Source: Arsenophonus nilaparvatae (GTDB taxonomy: Bacteria; Pseudomonadota; Gammaproteobacteria; Enterobacterales; Enterobacteriaceae). Taken from it: a stretch of 64,000 nucleotides of DNA. The stretch is from assembly GCF_000757905.1 (NCBI RefSeq), contig NZ_JRLH01000001.1; one strand, 5' to 3'. Both the position numbers and the translations under genes were made by a program. This document shows positions 26,421-35,002 of this stretch, piece after piece. The notes under the pieces are model-generated. The model searched no databases. It had not been told where the DNA came from and saw nothing but the letters and a program-made list of their open reading frames with translations. Positions within the stretch are counted from its first letter, which is position 1; each line of letters begins with the position of its first letter.

Positions 26421-27692
26421 TTAACGTAAAAAACTTTTGGCACTATCCAACATAGCATTGATGGTACTGCTTAAAATTTTAACGAAGTTATCATAGTTAT
26501 CATAGTTATCATAGTTATCATAGTTAGCATTGGCGGCATTATAGCGTTGTGACATTTCATCTAGCATGGCTTGATAATCTTTTTTAGTGGTATCAATGGC
26601 GGTATTAATCAGATTGAAACGAGCTTGGGAGATCTCAAGATTATCTCTAGTTGGTTGTTGCAGATTTTTCACTACTTCTATAACACGTTCTAGTAGCTTG
26701 ATATCAATTTTAATTTTAATTGTAATACCTTGGGTTAAACTATTAGCATTGATTTGATCCAAATTGGGTGCTTCAATCAAAGTGCCAGTAACTTTTTGTT
26801 CAAATGATTGGCGATAGCTTTGCATCAGTGCCAATACTTGTGCTTCGGTGTAACGCACATCACTGTCATCGCCAACTTTTTGATAATCTCCATCCGCATG
26901 TTGAATAAATTTAATTTCTTGTTGATAGATGATCCCGTCGGGCTCCTGCGATAATTTAGTTTTCAATTGTTGGAAATCATCCAATATTTTTTGCTGTTTA
27001 AGAGTGATAAAGTTATCTTTTGAGCTTTCGTTAACATAGTTACTGACTTCGGAAAGTAAGCCACTAATTTCCTGGAATTTTTCCATACTATTTTTAAACA
27101 CATCGCGATAACTATGCAGATAACTTTTATTAGCATCTCTAATAGTTTGCTGAATATCATTAAACATCACAATTAATGAGTGATAACTATTTTCGTCTAA
27201 TGTGTGTTGCGCTTGCGTGAGTTTTTGTTGGCTAGCGGCTAATAACACTTGATGTGACTGTTGATAACTTTTTGCAACAGGCGCAGGATTTTCATCAGAT
27301 AATAGTCGGTTAAAGTTAATTAGGCCGTTATCTCTTAGTGCTTGACCTTGCTCTAATAATGTTTGGCCGTTTTTTATTAATGTCTGATCTTTATTTATTT
27401 TTCCATTTATTATATTTTGAATCCCATTGTCTATCTCTCTATTACCATTTTTTATATCGTTGAGTGATCCCTCTATGACATAAAAATAGAAATTTTGTTT
27501 GTTTTGCAATTTATCATCTGGCTTAAGGTAAATGAGATGATCTTTTATTATTTCAGGCGGTAAAATAGTCAAACTTGCCGGTAGAATAGGTTGAGTATCG
27601 GTTTTGATAAATGCAGACACGGTGTTTTTGTGCTCTATACTAGACGAAAACCCGGCAGAATATGACGTGGAATAATTTATTGCTGTGACCAT
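26421..27692 (-). CDS. sipD: SipD/IpaD-like type III needle-tip protein
   Basis: A hydrophilic 423-residue protein last in the sicA-sipB-sipC-sipD run, where SPI-1 loci encode the needle-tip protein that controls secretion and docks the translocon. It is rich in coiled coil (about 60-250), as tip proteins are, but longer than SipD (343). The start is set at MVTAINYS with a GAG ribosome site; an ATG seven codons earlier has none. Near the C-terminus the motif YDN is repeated four times (26491-26526). Identification rests on position, coiled-coil content and a weak C-terminal resemblance. Confidence 0.75.
   Translation of the reverse strand: MVTAINYSTSYSAGFSSSIEHKNTVSAFIKTDTQPILPASLTILPPEIIKDHLIYLKPDDKLQNKQNFYFYVIEGSLNDIKNGNREIDNGIQNIINGKINKDQTLIKNGQTLLEQGQALRDNGLINFNRLLSDENPAPVAKSYQQSHQVLLAASQQKLTQAQHTLDENSYHSLIVMFNDIQQTIRDANKSYLHSYRDVFKNSMEKFQEISGLLSEVSNYVNESSKDNFITLKQQKILDDFQQLKTKLSQEPDGIIYQQEIKFIQHADGDYQKVGDDSDVRYTEAQVLALMQSYRQSFEQKVTGTLIEAPNLDQINANSLTQGITIKIKIDIKLLERVIEVVKNLQQPTRDNLEISQARFNLINTAIDTTKKDYQAMLDEMSQRYNAANANYDNYDNYDNYDNFVKILSSTINAMLDSAKSFLR
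26491..26526. repeat. Four perfect 9-bp tandem repeats in sipD
   Basis: TCATAGTTA is repeated four times without change, encoding (YDN)4 in frame near the C-terminus of the tip protein. Each unit is three codons, so gain or loss keeps the frame. Confidence 0.95.
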
Positions 27693-27736
27693 AAAAATTC
27701 TCGTTTCAATCATCGATTATTAAGTAAACGCTAATA

Positions 27737-28561
27737 TTAAGCTCTAATATTGCCTGAAATAGTGGATACAGTTTGTTGACTATATTCGATCATTTTATTA
27801 AGAATTTGTATCAGTTTGTTTTTTACCTCGTCATTGATATTTTCTTCCCGCTGATGGGTCTCTCCGGTGGCATTATTAATTTGCTGCTCAGTTTCTAAAA
27901 TACGTTGGTTACCCTGTTCTTTGACTTGTCCAGAAGCTAGGGGTTGTTGCGCAATTTGACTGATTGGGTTTGATAAGCTGCTAATGGCATTTCCAGCTAA
28001 CAGGGAGCTATTTTGTAGGGTGCCAACATTGTTGGTGGTGGTTTGCGACAACCCTTTATAACTGATCCCTGTGCCGGCGATTGTCATTCCCAGACTTAAA
28101 GAGCTACCCGCGATAGCACTTGTCAATAGTGAACCGGCTTCAGTGTACTTACTATTTTTGACTTTTTCGCTGGATTGTAGGGTGGTGATTTTTAGTTGGT
28201 CTCCGTTGTTACGGCTTTTGGCGTTAAGTTCTCTTGATGTAGCTGATATTTTTTTCATTAACGATAGCAATTCCAAATTAGTAGTTCCTAATAAATTCAT
28301 TACGGTAGGCAATAATTTTGTTAAACTATCGATTAACGCTTGCTCATCTTTTTCCACTGTTGGTGGTGTAAGTAGCGGTAAATTGGTTTGATTGATTTGC
28401 TCTTTGGTTGTCTGTTCAATCTGTAGCTGTGCTGTTTTGTTAGCTAAATGCTGAGAGACTAATTTGTCAGAAACTTGATTAGATTCCGTCGCGTTTTTAG
28501 CATCCTTTACCGCTAATGACGGAATAAAATTTTTAGTTACTGAAGGGGTAATAGTTGTCAT
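27737..28561 (-). CDS. sipC: SipC/IpaC-like translocator
   Basis: A 274-residue protein in the SipC position between sipB and sipD. It has one hydrophobic stretch (about 142-168, SLLTSAIAGSSLSLGMTIAG) able to enter the host membrane, as in SipC/IpaC. PLLTPP (62-67) fits the PxLxxP motif by which translocators bind the SicA-type chaperone. It is much shorter than SipC (409) or IpaC (363), so some C-terminal actin-modifying parts may be missing. Called by context and motifs. Confidence 0.78.
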   Translation of the reverse strand: MTTITPSVTKNFIPSLAVKDAKNATESNQVSDKLVSQHLANKTAQLQIEQTTKEQINQTNLPLLTPPTVEKDEQALIDSLTKLLPTVMNLLGTTNLELLSLMKKISATSRELNAKSRNNGDQLKITTLQSSEKVKNSKYTEAGSLLTSAIAGSSLSLGMTIAGTGISYKGLSQTTTNNVGTLQNSSLLAGNAISSLSNPISQIAQQPLASGQVKEQGNQRILETEQQINNATGETHQREENINDEVKNKLIQILNKMIEYSQQTVSTISGNIRA

Positions 28562-28574
28562 GGTTAAGTCCTTT

Positions 28575-30701
28575 TTATGCCATAGTGTTTAAATTATGGG
28601 TAATATATTTACCGGTATGCAGGCTTTGGCTGCCCATTTCGCCTATTTTACGTATTAACTCAGCGATCGTTTCCATCTCTTTGGCAAAGTTATCCATCAC
28701 TTGGCTAAGCAGTTTATCCAGTTGAGCCATTATTTGATTAATGACGGTCAAATCACCTAATCGTTTAATAACATCGACTTCCAGATCAGTGGCGTGGAGA
28801 TTTAAGGCAGCATTTGTGCTGGCATTGGTAACGGAAAGGCCAAGCAGACTTTTTTGCATCGCTGAGGCACTGATATGTTGGGCTAATTTATTTTTCATGG
28901 TATGAATTAATGCATTATTAATGGTTTTATCCAGCAAGTTATTGAATGCTTGTTTGATAGCGATAGCAATCATTTTGCTGGTGTTGTTGCTTACCATACG
29001 TGCTAAGTTAGTTAATAGGTTATTGATCATTTTGTCCAGCAAGTGATTTAGGGCACGTTTAAGCTTGTCAGCGATAATTTTACCGATCATTTTACCGGCT
29101 ACACTGGCTAATTTCGCTGAGCCAATGGCGGCAGCAACCATTGTTACTGTAACGATAATGGTAGCAACAATGTCGGTTATTTCCTTGGTCTGTTTTTTCA
29201 GCTCGGCGATTTCACTTTCTGATGCTCCCCGTAATTTAGCTTCGCTAATTGCGATATTGCATAAAAAGTTGGAGATCTCTTGCGCTATTTTCATCATCAA
29301 CTCACCGACTGGCGCTAATGCTTTATTCATAAAGGAGCCGCCTCCTGCTGCCTGGCTGATGGTATCAGCAGCGAGTAAGGCGATGCCGACTGCGGCTAGC
29401 GCCAGGCTGGCACCACCGGTAAAGACGGCGGCGACCACCCCAACCGCGGCAATTAGCCAGGAAAAAATTTGGCTGCCAATCGCCAACCATTTACGCGCTT
29501 CTTCTGCTTTACGGATTTTTTCATCAATATCCTGCGCTCGTTTTTCTGCCTGAATTTCAGTCATTTGTTGCATTTCTTGCAAAATTTCCCGTTGACTATT
29601 CATACTTTCTAGGGTGAGGGAACCGAGCAATTCACGCATTTTGGCCATTAGATAAGTGAGTTTGGCGCTGCTTGGCAAATGCTGTGATTCCAGCTCGATT
29701 AAGGTTTTAAAGCTAGCTAGTTTTAAACTGAATAGGCTTTTTTCTGCTTCATCAAGTTGGTTAACGATGTTAGTGTCGTTTTTGAGATCAGCCAGTCGAA
29801 CACGCTGATGTTCGGTATCTCGCACCAGGCTTTTGTAAGCGCCTTGGGCGACTGAGATAGAATATAATTTCCGTTTATCCTCATCCATCGAGTAGCGAAC
29901 AGCGTTATACCATTCGGTATGGATAACACCATTATCACGCCATTTTTTATCGGTTTGGCTGGTGCTATCGCTAAAGATAGGTTTCAGACGATTACGCTCA
30001 ATGCCTTGGAGGAATTGTGTGATGGCGAGTTTTTTTTGCTTGAGTTCATCAACTGACAGTTTGATATTAGTTAAATCTAACTTAAGCCATGGAAACTCTT
30101 GCTCTAACAGGTTGCTCATCTCTTGCCGGTCAGTGAGTCTATTTTTTCCTGCAATAGCCTGCCTAAACTGTTCGCTGAGTCCTTGATTTTCAAACAGATT
30201 GGCCAGTGCATTAGTATCAGCCTCGGTTTGTTCATGTAACTTTTTGGCGACATGCAGCCAGCTGTCGATAAAATCATCTCGATACTGGCTGAGATTTTTT
30301 TCAATTTTCAGGTAGATTTGTTCCACTTTTTTAGCTTGTTGAATCTGATTATTCAATTGGGCTTGAATTTTCCACTGGGTTAGATTTTCGCGTAGATTTT
30401 TAATCTCATTTTTACCGATAAGTTGTTGATATTGTTTCATCAGTAACAGTAGTTGGGCATTATTATCTGCGTTAGATAAAAGATTATCTGCCGGTGGAGT
30501 AAGGATAGGTATATCTTTACCGGATTGATTTTGACTGGTGGTCTTTTTTTGTTCGTTTTCAATCACACTATTGACTTGTTGAGTAATTTTTTTTTGTAGC
30601 GTGGTTAACTGGTTGACTAGATTATTATCTACAATTATATCTTGCTTTTCGGCAGTAAACGGGTGTGTTTTGTTGGCTGTTAGTCGACTAATGTCCATCA
30701 T
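28575..30701 (-). CDS. sipB: SipB/IpaB-like pore-forming translocator
   Basis: A 708-residue translocator. The N-terminal 400 residues are helical and coiled-coil-rich; two hydrophobic segments (about 405-447 and 508-530) separated by a short polar loop form the membrane-inserting hairpin of the SipB/IpaB/YopB family. PILTPP (65-70) fits the PxLxxP chaperone-binding motif, as in the neighbouring SipC. An amphipathic C-terminal region follows. SipB is about 593 residues, so this one carries about 115 extra, mostly in the helical part. It lies directly after sicA. Confidence 0.85.
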   Translation of the reverse strand: MMDISRLTANKTHPFTAEKQDIIVDNNLVNQLTTLQKKITQQVNSVIENEQKKTTSQNQSGKDIPILTPPADNLLSNADNNAQLLLLMKQYQQLIGKNEIKNLRENLTQWKIQAQLNNQIQQAKKVEQIYLKIEKNLSQYRDDFIDSWLHVAKKLHEQTEADTNALANLFENQGLSEQFRQAIAGKNRLTDRQEMSNLLEQEFPWLKLDLTNIKLSVDELKQKKLAITQFLQGIERNRLKPIFSDSTSQTDKKWRDNGVIHTEWYNAVRYSMDEDKRKLYSISVAQGAYKSLVRDTEHQRVRLADLKNDTNIVNQLDEAEKSLFSLKLASFKTLIELESQHLPSSAKLTYLMAKMRELLGSLTLESMNSQREILQEMQQMTEIQAEKRAQDIDEKIRKAEEARKWLAIGSQIFSWLIAAVGVVAAVFTGGASLALAAVGIALLAADTISQAAGGGSFMNKALAPVGELMMKIAQEISNFLCNIAISEAKLRGASESEIAELKKQTKEITDIVATIIVTVTMVAAAIGSAKLASVAGKMIGKIIADKLKRALNHLLDKMINNLLTNLARMVSNNTSKMIAIAIKQAFNNLLDKTINNALIHTMKNKLAQHISASAMQKSLLGLSVTNASTNAALNLHATDLEVDVIKRLGDLTVINQIMAQLDKLLSQVMDNFAKEMETIAELIRKIGEMGSQSLHTGKYITHNLNTMA

Positions 30702-30708
30702 CTTTAGG

Positions 30709-31224
30709 TCATCCTTGCTTATCGTCGTTTGCTAAAGAGCTTGCTAAGAATTCAATGTAGGCTTGTGCTCTATGCTTTAATTCTTGATCGTTGGCATGTT
30801 GATAGACTTTCTGAAAACAGTATTTAGCTTTCTCTTTTTCACCGATGATAAGATTACATTGACCACCGTAGAACATTGGGCGATAGTCATTATCACCATG
30901 TACATAAGCTAGAGCGTAAAGATCAAGCGCTGTTTCATACTGTTTCTGTAACTGCTTAACCGCTGCTAACCCCATAATGTAATCGCTATTATTGAAATCA
31001 TATAAGCAGAGAAAACGAAAAAAAGTCTCAGCTTCTTCCAGTTTACCTTGTTGATAAAAATTATAAGCAAAGCGGTAAACACCATCCATCAGTTCATTAG
31101 GTATGCCTTCTAAATCTTTTAGGCTGGCACCTTGCTGAAGGGCTTCTGTCACCAGTTCAGTATACTCATTCAGTTGAGCATCCATGTTATTATCATTTGT
31201 GTTGGTCGTATTTTGCTGTTCCAT
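30709..31224 (-). CDS. sicA: SicA, class II type III chaperone (TPR)
   Basis: A 171-residue tetratricopeptide chaperone that keeps the translocators SipB and SipC soluble before secretion; in Salmonella SicA also acts with InvF to switch on effector genes. Three TPR-like repeats are visible, e.g. ELMDGVYRFAYNFYQQGKLEEAETFFRFLC and YETALDLYALAYVHGDNDYRP. It sits between sctU and sipB as in SPI-1. Both downstream translocators carry a PxLxxP segment that could bind its TPR groove. Confidence 0.92.
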   Translation of the reverse strand: MEQQNTTNTNDNNMDAQLNEYTELVTEALQQGASLKDLEGIPNELMDGVYRFAYNFYQQGKLEEAETFFRFLCLYDFNNSDYIMGLAAVKQLQKQYETALDLYALAYVHGDNDYRPMFYGGQCNLIIGEKEKAKYCFQKVYQHANDQELKHRAQAYIEFLASSLANDDKQG

Positions 31225-31308
31225 AGCATCGTCTCGCTTTATTTATGACAGAGTAAATGAATTTAAGCGGTTTAACTTGCAAAAATCCGCCAAGTTAAAG
31301 CATAAATA

Positions 31309-32385
31309 TTAAGGTTTTTGCTCACGGTTTTCTGTTTCTATAGTTGAATTTTCAAGTACGGCAGCCATTTCTACCTGCTTTAACCAGATAAAAATATCAA
31401 TCACATCCAGTAAATCTTGTTTTACCACGGTTTCGTACAATCGATAGCGGTGATAAATTTGGCGTGCCAGTTTAATGTTACGCACAATTGGGATACCGAT
31501 CTCTTTGGCATAGGCTTGTACCGCCAGTGCATATTGGTTCGCCATGCGAACTGCCACCAGCGGTAATATGCTATTGTCAGGATCAAAATAAATACCGACA
31601 GCAATATGGGTCGGATTGGCTAATATCATTGATGATTGTGCTATTGCTTGTTTGGTTTCAGCGTTGAGTAGTTCTTGATGAGCTCCGCGACGTGCCGATT
31701 TTATTTCTGGATTACCTTCATTTTCTTTGTATTCTCGTTTTACTTCATGCTTTTCCATTTTCATATCGTTGTGATGGAGAAAATATTCACACAGGGCATC
31801 TAACAACAAAATAGGTAGTGAAAATAGCAAAAAAAACAAAACAAATTTCAGCGTTAAGATACGCCAATCATAAATAATATGCCAAATCGTTTTTCGTTGG
31901 GTGAATAATAGTGTCGATTGATATGATTGAATGAAAAAATAACAACTACTGATAAAAATAGTTAAAAATAGTAATGCTTTGAGCAGGTTTTTGAGCGCTC
32001 GTTTATCTACTAGCCGCTTTATTCCTTGCACGATATCCAGTTTTTTAAAATCTAGTTTAATAGCTTCGGTTGCCAGGATAAATTTTGCTTGGATCAATGA
32101 TGGGATAATGGCAGCTAATGCACTGATAAAAATCACCGGTAGGACAGTCGATAAAAATAATGATATTAATGCATTGAAAAAACTTTGTGGGTTAATATTG
32201 TATGGATTTAACAAAATATGTTGATAAAAATTAATAAATTGCTCAAACTCGAGATAAAACCCTAATACACAGATGCCAGCAAAATAGGCACAAGCGGAAA
32301 CTAAATCTTTGCTTTTAAAGGATTGGCCTTTTTTAGCTGAATCACGTAATTTTTTGGCCGTTGGTTTTTCTGTTTTTTCTGCCAT
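31309..32385 (-). CDS. sctU: SctU (SpaS), export-gate switch protein
   Basis: A 358-residue YscU/SpaS/FlhB-family protein. It has four N-terminal membrane helices (within about 25-205) and a cytoplasmic domain with the self-cleaving NPTH motif (residues 257-260). Cleavage changes substrate choice from needle subunits to translocators. The start overlaps the sctT stop (TGATG). The length matches SpaS (356). It is the last export-gate gene before sicA. Confidence 0.96.
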   Translation of the reverse strand: MAEKTEKPTAKKLRDSAKKGQSFKSKDLVSACAYFAGICVLGFYLEFEQFINFYQHILLNPYNINPQSFFNALISLFLSTVLPVIFISALAAIIPSLIQAKFILATEAIKLDFKKLDIVQGIKRLVDKRALKNLLKALLFLTIFISSCYFFIQSYQSTLLFTQRKTIWHIIYDWRILTLKFVLFFLLFSLPILLLDALCEYFLHHNDMKMEKHEVKREYKENEGNPEIKSARRGAHQELLNAETKQAIAQSSMILANPTHIAVGIYFDPDNSILPLVAVRMANQYALAVQAYAKEIGIPIVRNIKLARQIYHRYRLYETVVKQDLLDVIDIFIWLKQVEMAAVLENSTIETENREQKP

Positions 32386-33152
32386 CAGTTACCCACTATG
32401 ATTATTGATGAAATTGACGGCGGGAGCACCGAAATAAGTGTTTGTGGTAGCGTCGTATTGAACAGAATAAATAGCAGGCTAAAAGCCACGATGCTTTTAA
32501 CAGTCAACGATAAAGAGAATGCGTTTAATTGCGGGCAAAATAATGAATAAACGCCCAAGCCGATTTCTAGTATAAATAGAGCGATTAATATCGGCGCTGA
32601 TAGGGTTATTGCTAACATAATGAAACGGGTTAACCATTTGCCTAAAGCGAATAAATCAACATGATCAATTGGGCGGCCGATAGGTAATTGTTGGTAACTT
32701 TCGGTTATTGTAGCGATGAATTCGAGCATACCGCCTTGATTGAGAAACCATGCAACACAGAACATATTGATTAATGACGCAAGTGAAGAAGATTCAGAAC
32801 CGGTCGCTGGATCAAGCATATCGCTAATACTGGCTCCCCTTTGATTATCAATGAATTCACCTATCGCTGAGGCTAGCCAAAAAGGTGTCGCCATCAAGAT
32901 ACCCATAGTTAAACCGATAAATAGTTCAACAACAGATAATGCAATGAATTGACTGGTTGATTGCCATGTTGGGATAACTATCAATGGTGATAAACAGAGG
33001 GTAAGTAATAAAATGATAATTCCTTTTAAGGATAAATTGGTCAGTATGCGATCACTCAAAAAAGGCAACATAAAAAATAGTGGCGCTAAACGGGCAAAAA
33101 TTAATAAATAATTGAACAATGAATTTTGTAGTTGTAGATAGAGTTCTATCAT
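32385..33152 (-). CDS. sctT: SctT (SpaR), export-gate membrane protein
   Basis: A 255-residue FliR/YscT/SpaR-family protein with six or so membrane helices. FARLAPLFFMLPFLSDRIL and GEFIDNQRGASISDMLDPATGSESS are family hallmarks. It joins SctR5 and SctS4 in the helical export gate through which substrates pass the inner membrane. Sits five bases after sctS. Confidence 0.95.
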   Translation of the reverse strand: MIELYLQLQNSLFNYLLIFARLAPLFFMLPFLSDRILTNLSLKGIIILLLTLCLSPLIVIPTWQSTSQFIALSVVELFIGLTMGILMATPFWLASAIGEFIDNQRGASISDMLDPATGSESSSLASLINMFCVAWFLNQGGMLEFIATITESYQQLPIGRPIDHVDLFALGKWLTRFIMLAITLSAPILIALFILEIGLGVYSLFCPQLNAFSLSLTVKSIVAFSLLFILFNTTLPQTLISVLPPSISSIIIVGN

Positions 33153-33157
33153 TGCGG

Positions 33158-33418
33158 TCAGATCCCAGTGGTGAGACCTAAATTGAACATTTCAGTGGCA
33201 TAAGCGATCACTTTTTCTGCCAACCAACCGGCTTGCATTAATAAGCAGATAAAAACAGCCACTAGTTTTAAACCAAAAGGTAATGTTTGCTCCTGGATCT
33301 GGGTGACGGTTTGTAATAGTCCAATCAGCAAGCCGATAGCAGTAGCAACCAGCACAGGTAATAATGACAGGATCAGAATCAAATAGAGGCCTTTACTCAT
33401 TGCATAGCTCATGTCCAT
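33158..33418 (-). CDS. sctS: SctS (SpaQ), export-gate membrane protein
   Basis: An 86-residue FliQ/YscS/SpaQ-family protein with two membrane helices (about 8-36 and 48-75). GLLQTVTQIQEQTLPFGLKL is the highly conserved loop. Length is identical to SpaQ. It lies two bases after sctR. Confidence 0.96.
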   Translation of the reverse strand: MDMSYAMSKGLYLILILSLLPVLVATAIGLLIGLLQTVTQIQEQTLPFGLKLVAVFICLLMQAGWLAEKVIAYATEMFNLGLTTGI

Positions 33419-33419
33419 A

Positions 33420-34100
33420 TTATTTGACCGCCATTAAATCTAAGTATTGCGAAATAAGCCCTTCTGATAATAAAGACCAGCCATCCATCGCGACAAATAA
33501 AATCAGCTTAATAGGTACCGATAGGGTAATCGGGCTCATCATCATCATGCCTAAAGCTAGTAGAATACTTGATACAACTAAGTCAATGACCACAAAGGGT
33601 AAGTAAAGATAAAAGCCGATGATAAATGCGCTTTTGATTTCACTCAGTGCATAGGCGGCTAATAGAGGGATAAAAGCACCACTTTCTATCGAATCATCGA
33701 TTTGGCTTTCTGGTTGGGGAGTATGTTTTTGCGCAGTGACAAAAAAATTAACCAGTTCTGGATCGGCGTATTTACGTAAATAGTGGCGATAATCCTGTAA
33801 GCTTTCATCTAAAAACTGATCGAGTAACACTGGATCAGCAAAACCATGCGGGTTTTCTGTTTGAAAATTAACACTACAGAGATAAAAATTTTTAGCTAAT
33901 GGTGCCATGATAAATAGTGACAAAATTAAAGCAATCGCATTTAACACCATATTGGATGGCACTTGCTGTACCCCTAAGGCATTCCTCACCATAACAAACA
34001 CAATGGAAAACTTTAAATAACAAGTTCCTGCTGCTATCAAAAAGGGAAGTAGCGTGGCAATTGACAGCAGGATAATGATAGAAACAGGATTATCTGTCAT
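33420..34100 (-). CDS. sctR: SctR (SpaP), export-gate membrane protein
   Basis: A 226-residue FliP/YscR/SpaP-family protein with N-terminal helices, a periplasmic loop (about 75-150) and two C-terminal helices. FSIVFVMVRNALGVQQVPSN and the final MDGWSLLSEGLI are family signatures. It forms the pentameric base of the export gate. It lies five bases after sctQ. Confidence 0.96.
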   Translation of the reverse strand: MTDNPVSIIILLSIATLLPFLIAAGTCYLKFSIVFVMVRNALGVQQVPSNMVLNAIALILSLFIMAPLAKNFYLCSVNFQTENPHGFADPVLLDQFLDESLQDYRHYLRKYADPELVNFFVTAQKHTPQPESQIDDSIESGAFIPLLAAYALSEIKSAFIIGFYLYLPFVVIDLVVSSILLALGMMMMSPITLSVPIKLILFVAMDGWSLLSEGLISQYLDLMAVK

Positions 34101-34105
34101 GGTGG

Positions 34106-34411
34106 CTAACCTTCTCGTTCGGTAGATAACAGGGTGTGTAATTCAACCGCAAGTTGTTCGCCGACCTGGATCAATTCTCCTTTAGCAAATGGTTGACCGT
34201 TAATTTCCAAAGCGATTGCACAATGTGCATCACTATTAAGTATCAGTTGTGTGCCGCTTTGCCAGGATTTTATCGTATTCAAACTAAAGGTTTGGTGTTG
34301 TAAGATAAAATCCACTTTTAACGGTAACTGATTTAAATCAAAAATAGTCGCAGAGGATTCAGGGCTGGCATTTTGATCATCCTGATCAGAGACAATAGGC
34401 TGTTCTAACAT
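34106..34411 (-). CDS. SctQ-C, internal-start product of sctQ
   Basis: An in-frame ATG at codon 198 of sctQ (34411-34409) is preceded by AGGA with a six-base spacer and would give a 101-residue SpoA-domain protein beginning MLEQPIVSD. Salmonella SpaO and Yersinia YscQ are known to make such a short form by internal initiation, needed for a stable sorting platform; the Salmonella form has nearly the same size. The start site is seen in the sequence; its use is inferred. Confidence 0.65.
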   Translation of the reverse strand: MLEQPIVSDQDDQNASPESSATIFDLNQLPLKVDFILQHQTFSLNTIKSWQSGTQLILNSDAHCAIALEINGQPFAKGELIQVGEQLAVELHTLLSTEREG

Positions 34412-35002
34412 AATATTTCCTTTAGGTTGCCAGGTGTAATGAAATAGCGGTAACGTTTCTACGCTAAGAGATGTTTTGGATTGTTGCAGTAATAAAATAT
34501 CACCCGTTTGTAAAGTGCGAAAAAGTTGCTGTTTTAATCGACTATGGCCAATAGAAAATCTGACCTGTAAAGGTAAATTGGCATAGCCATTCTCTTTTAA
34601 CGATGCAGTGCCATTGGCGTCAACAATCAATATCTGGCCTAGCGAACTTGTTATTCTAATCGCATCAATCGGTTCTTGCAGACAGGCAAATTGTGTGACT
34701 TGAATTTGAAATTCACCTAATTGTGGAATTGAAATAGTGGTTAGTTGTTCTTGTAGCAATTCAATTAGATAGCTGGCAGGAATAGAAAGCCAGGGCAGTG
34801 GTGCTAACATCGTTAAGTATTGACTGAGTGCGACCTCAATCGGTAAATAAACGGTTAACTGTAATTTCGGTTGTTGTAATACTAATACGAAGTGGTAGCT
34901 ATCAGTAACAATTTGTTCGTTGGGGTAATGTGCTGTAAGTGCGACAAATAACGCGCTTTTATCTACATATCTGCTGGTTCTAAGTGATAATTTGCCTTTC
35001 AT
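34106..35002 (-). CDS. sctQ: SctQ (SpaO), cytoplasmic sorting-platform protein
   Basis: A 298-residue SpaO/YscQ/FliN-like protein that forms the pods of the sorting platform (SpaO about 303). The C-terminal SpoA domain is visible (FDLNQLPLKVDFILQ to the end); an earlier SpoA-like region lies at about 130-200. The start overlaps the sctP stop by four bases. Inside the gene, the ATG at 34411 has its own ribosome site and would give a separate C-terminal form (see next entry). Confidence 0.92.
   Translation of the reverse strand: MKGKLSLRTSRYVDKSALFVALTAHYPNEQIVTDSYHFVLVLQQPKLQLTVYLPIEVALSQYLTMLAPLPWLSIPASYLIELLQEQLTTISIPQLGEFQIQVTQFACLQEPIDAIRITSSLGQILIVDANGTASLKENGYANLPLQVRFSIGHSRLKQQLFRTLQTGDILLLQQSKTSLSVETLPLFHYTWQPKGNIMLEQPIVSDQDDQNASPESSATIFDLNQLPLKVDFILQHQTFSLNTIKSWQSGTQLILNSDAHCAIALEINGQPFAKGELIQVGEQLAVELHTLLSTEREG

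Noticed and set aside
26491..26526. Possible CRISPR-like repeat
   Set aside because: Units are 9 bp without spacers and lie in frame inside a gene, so it is a coding microsatellite.
29065..29553. 162-codon open frame on the plus strand opposite sipB
   Set aside because: It is antisense to the hydrophobic part of SipB, with a composition explained by the complementary Ala/Val codons.
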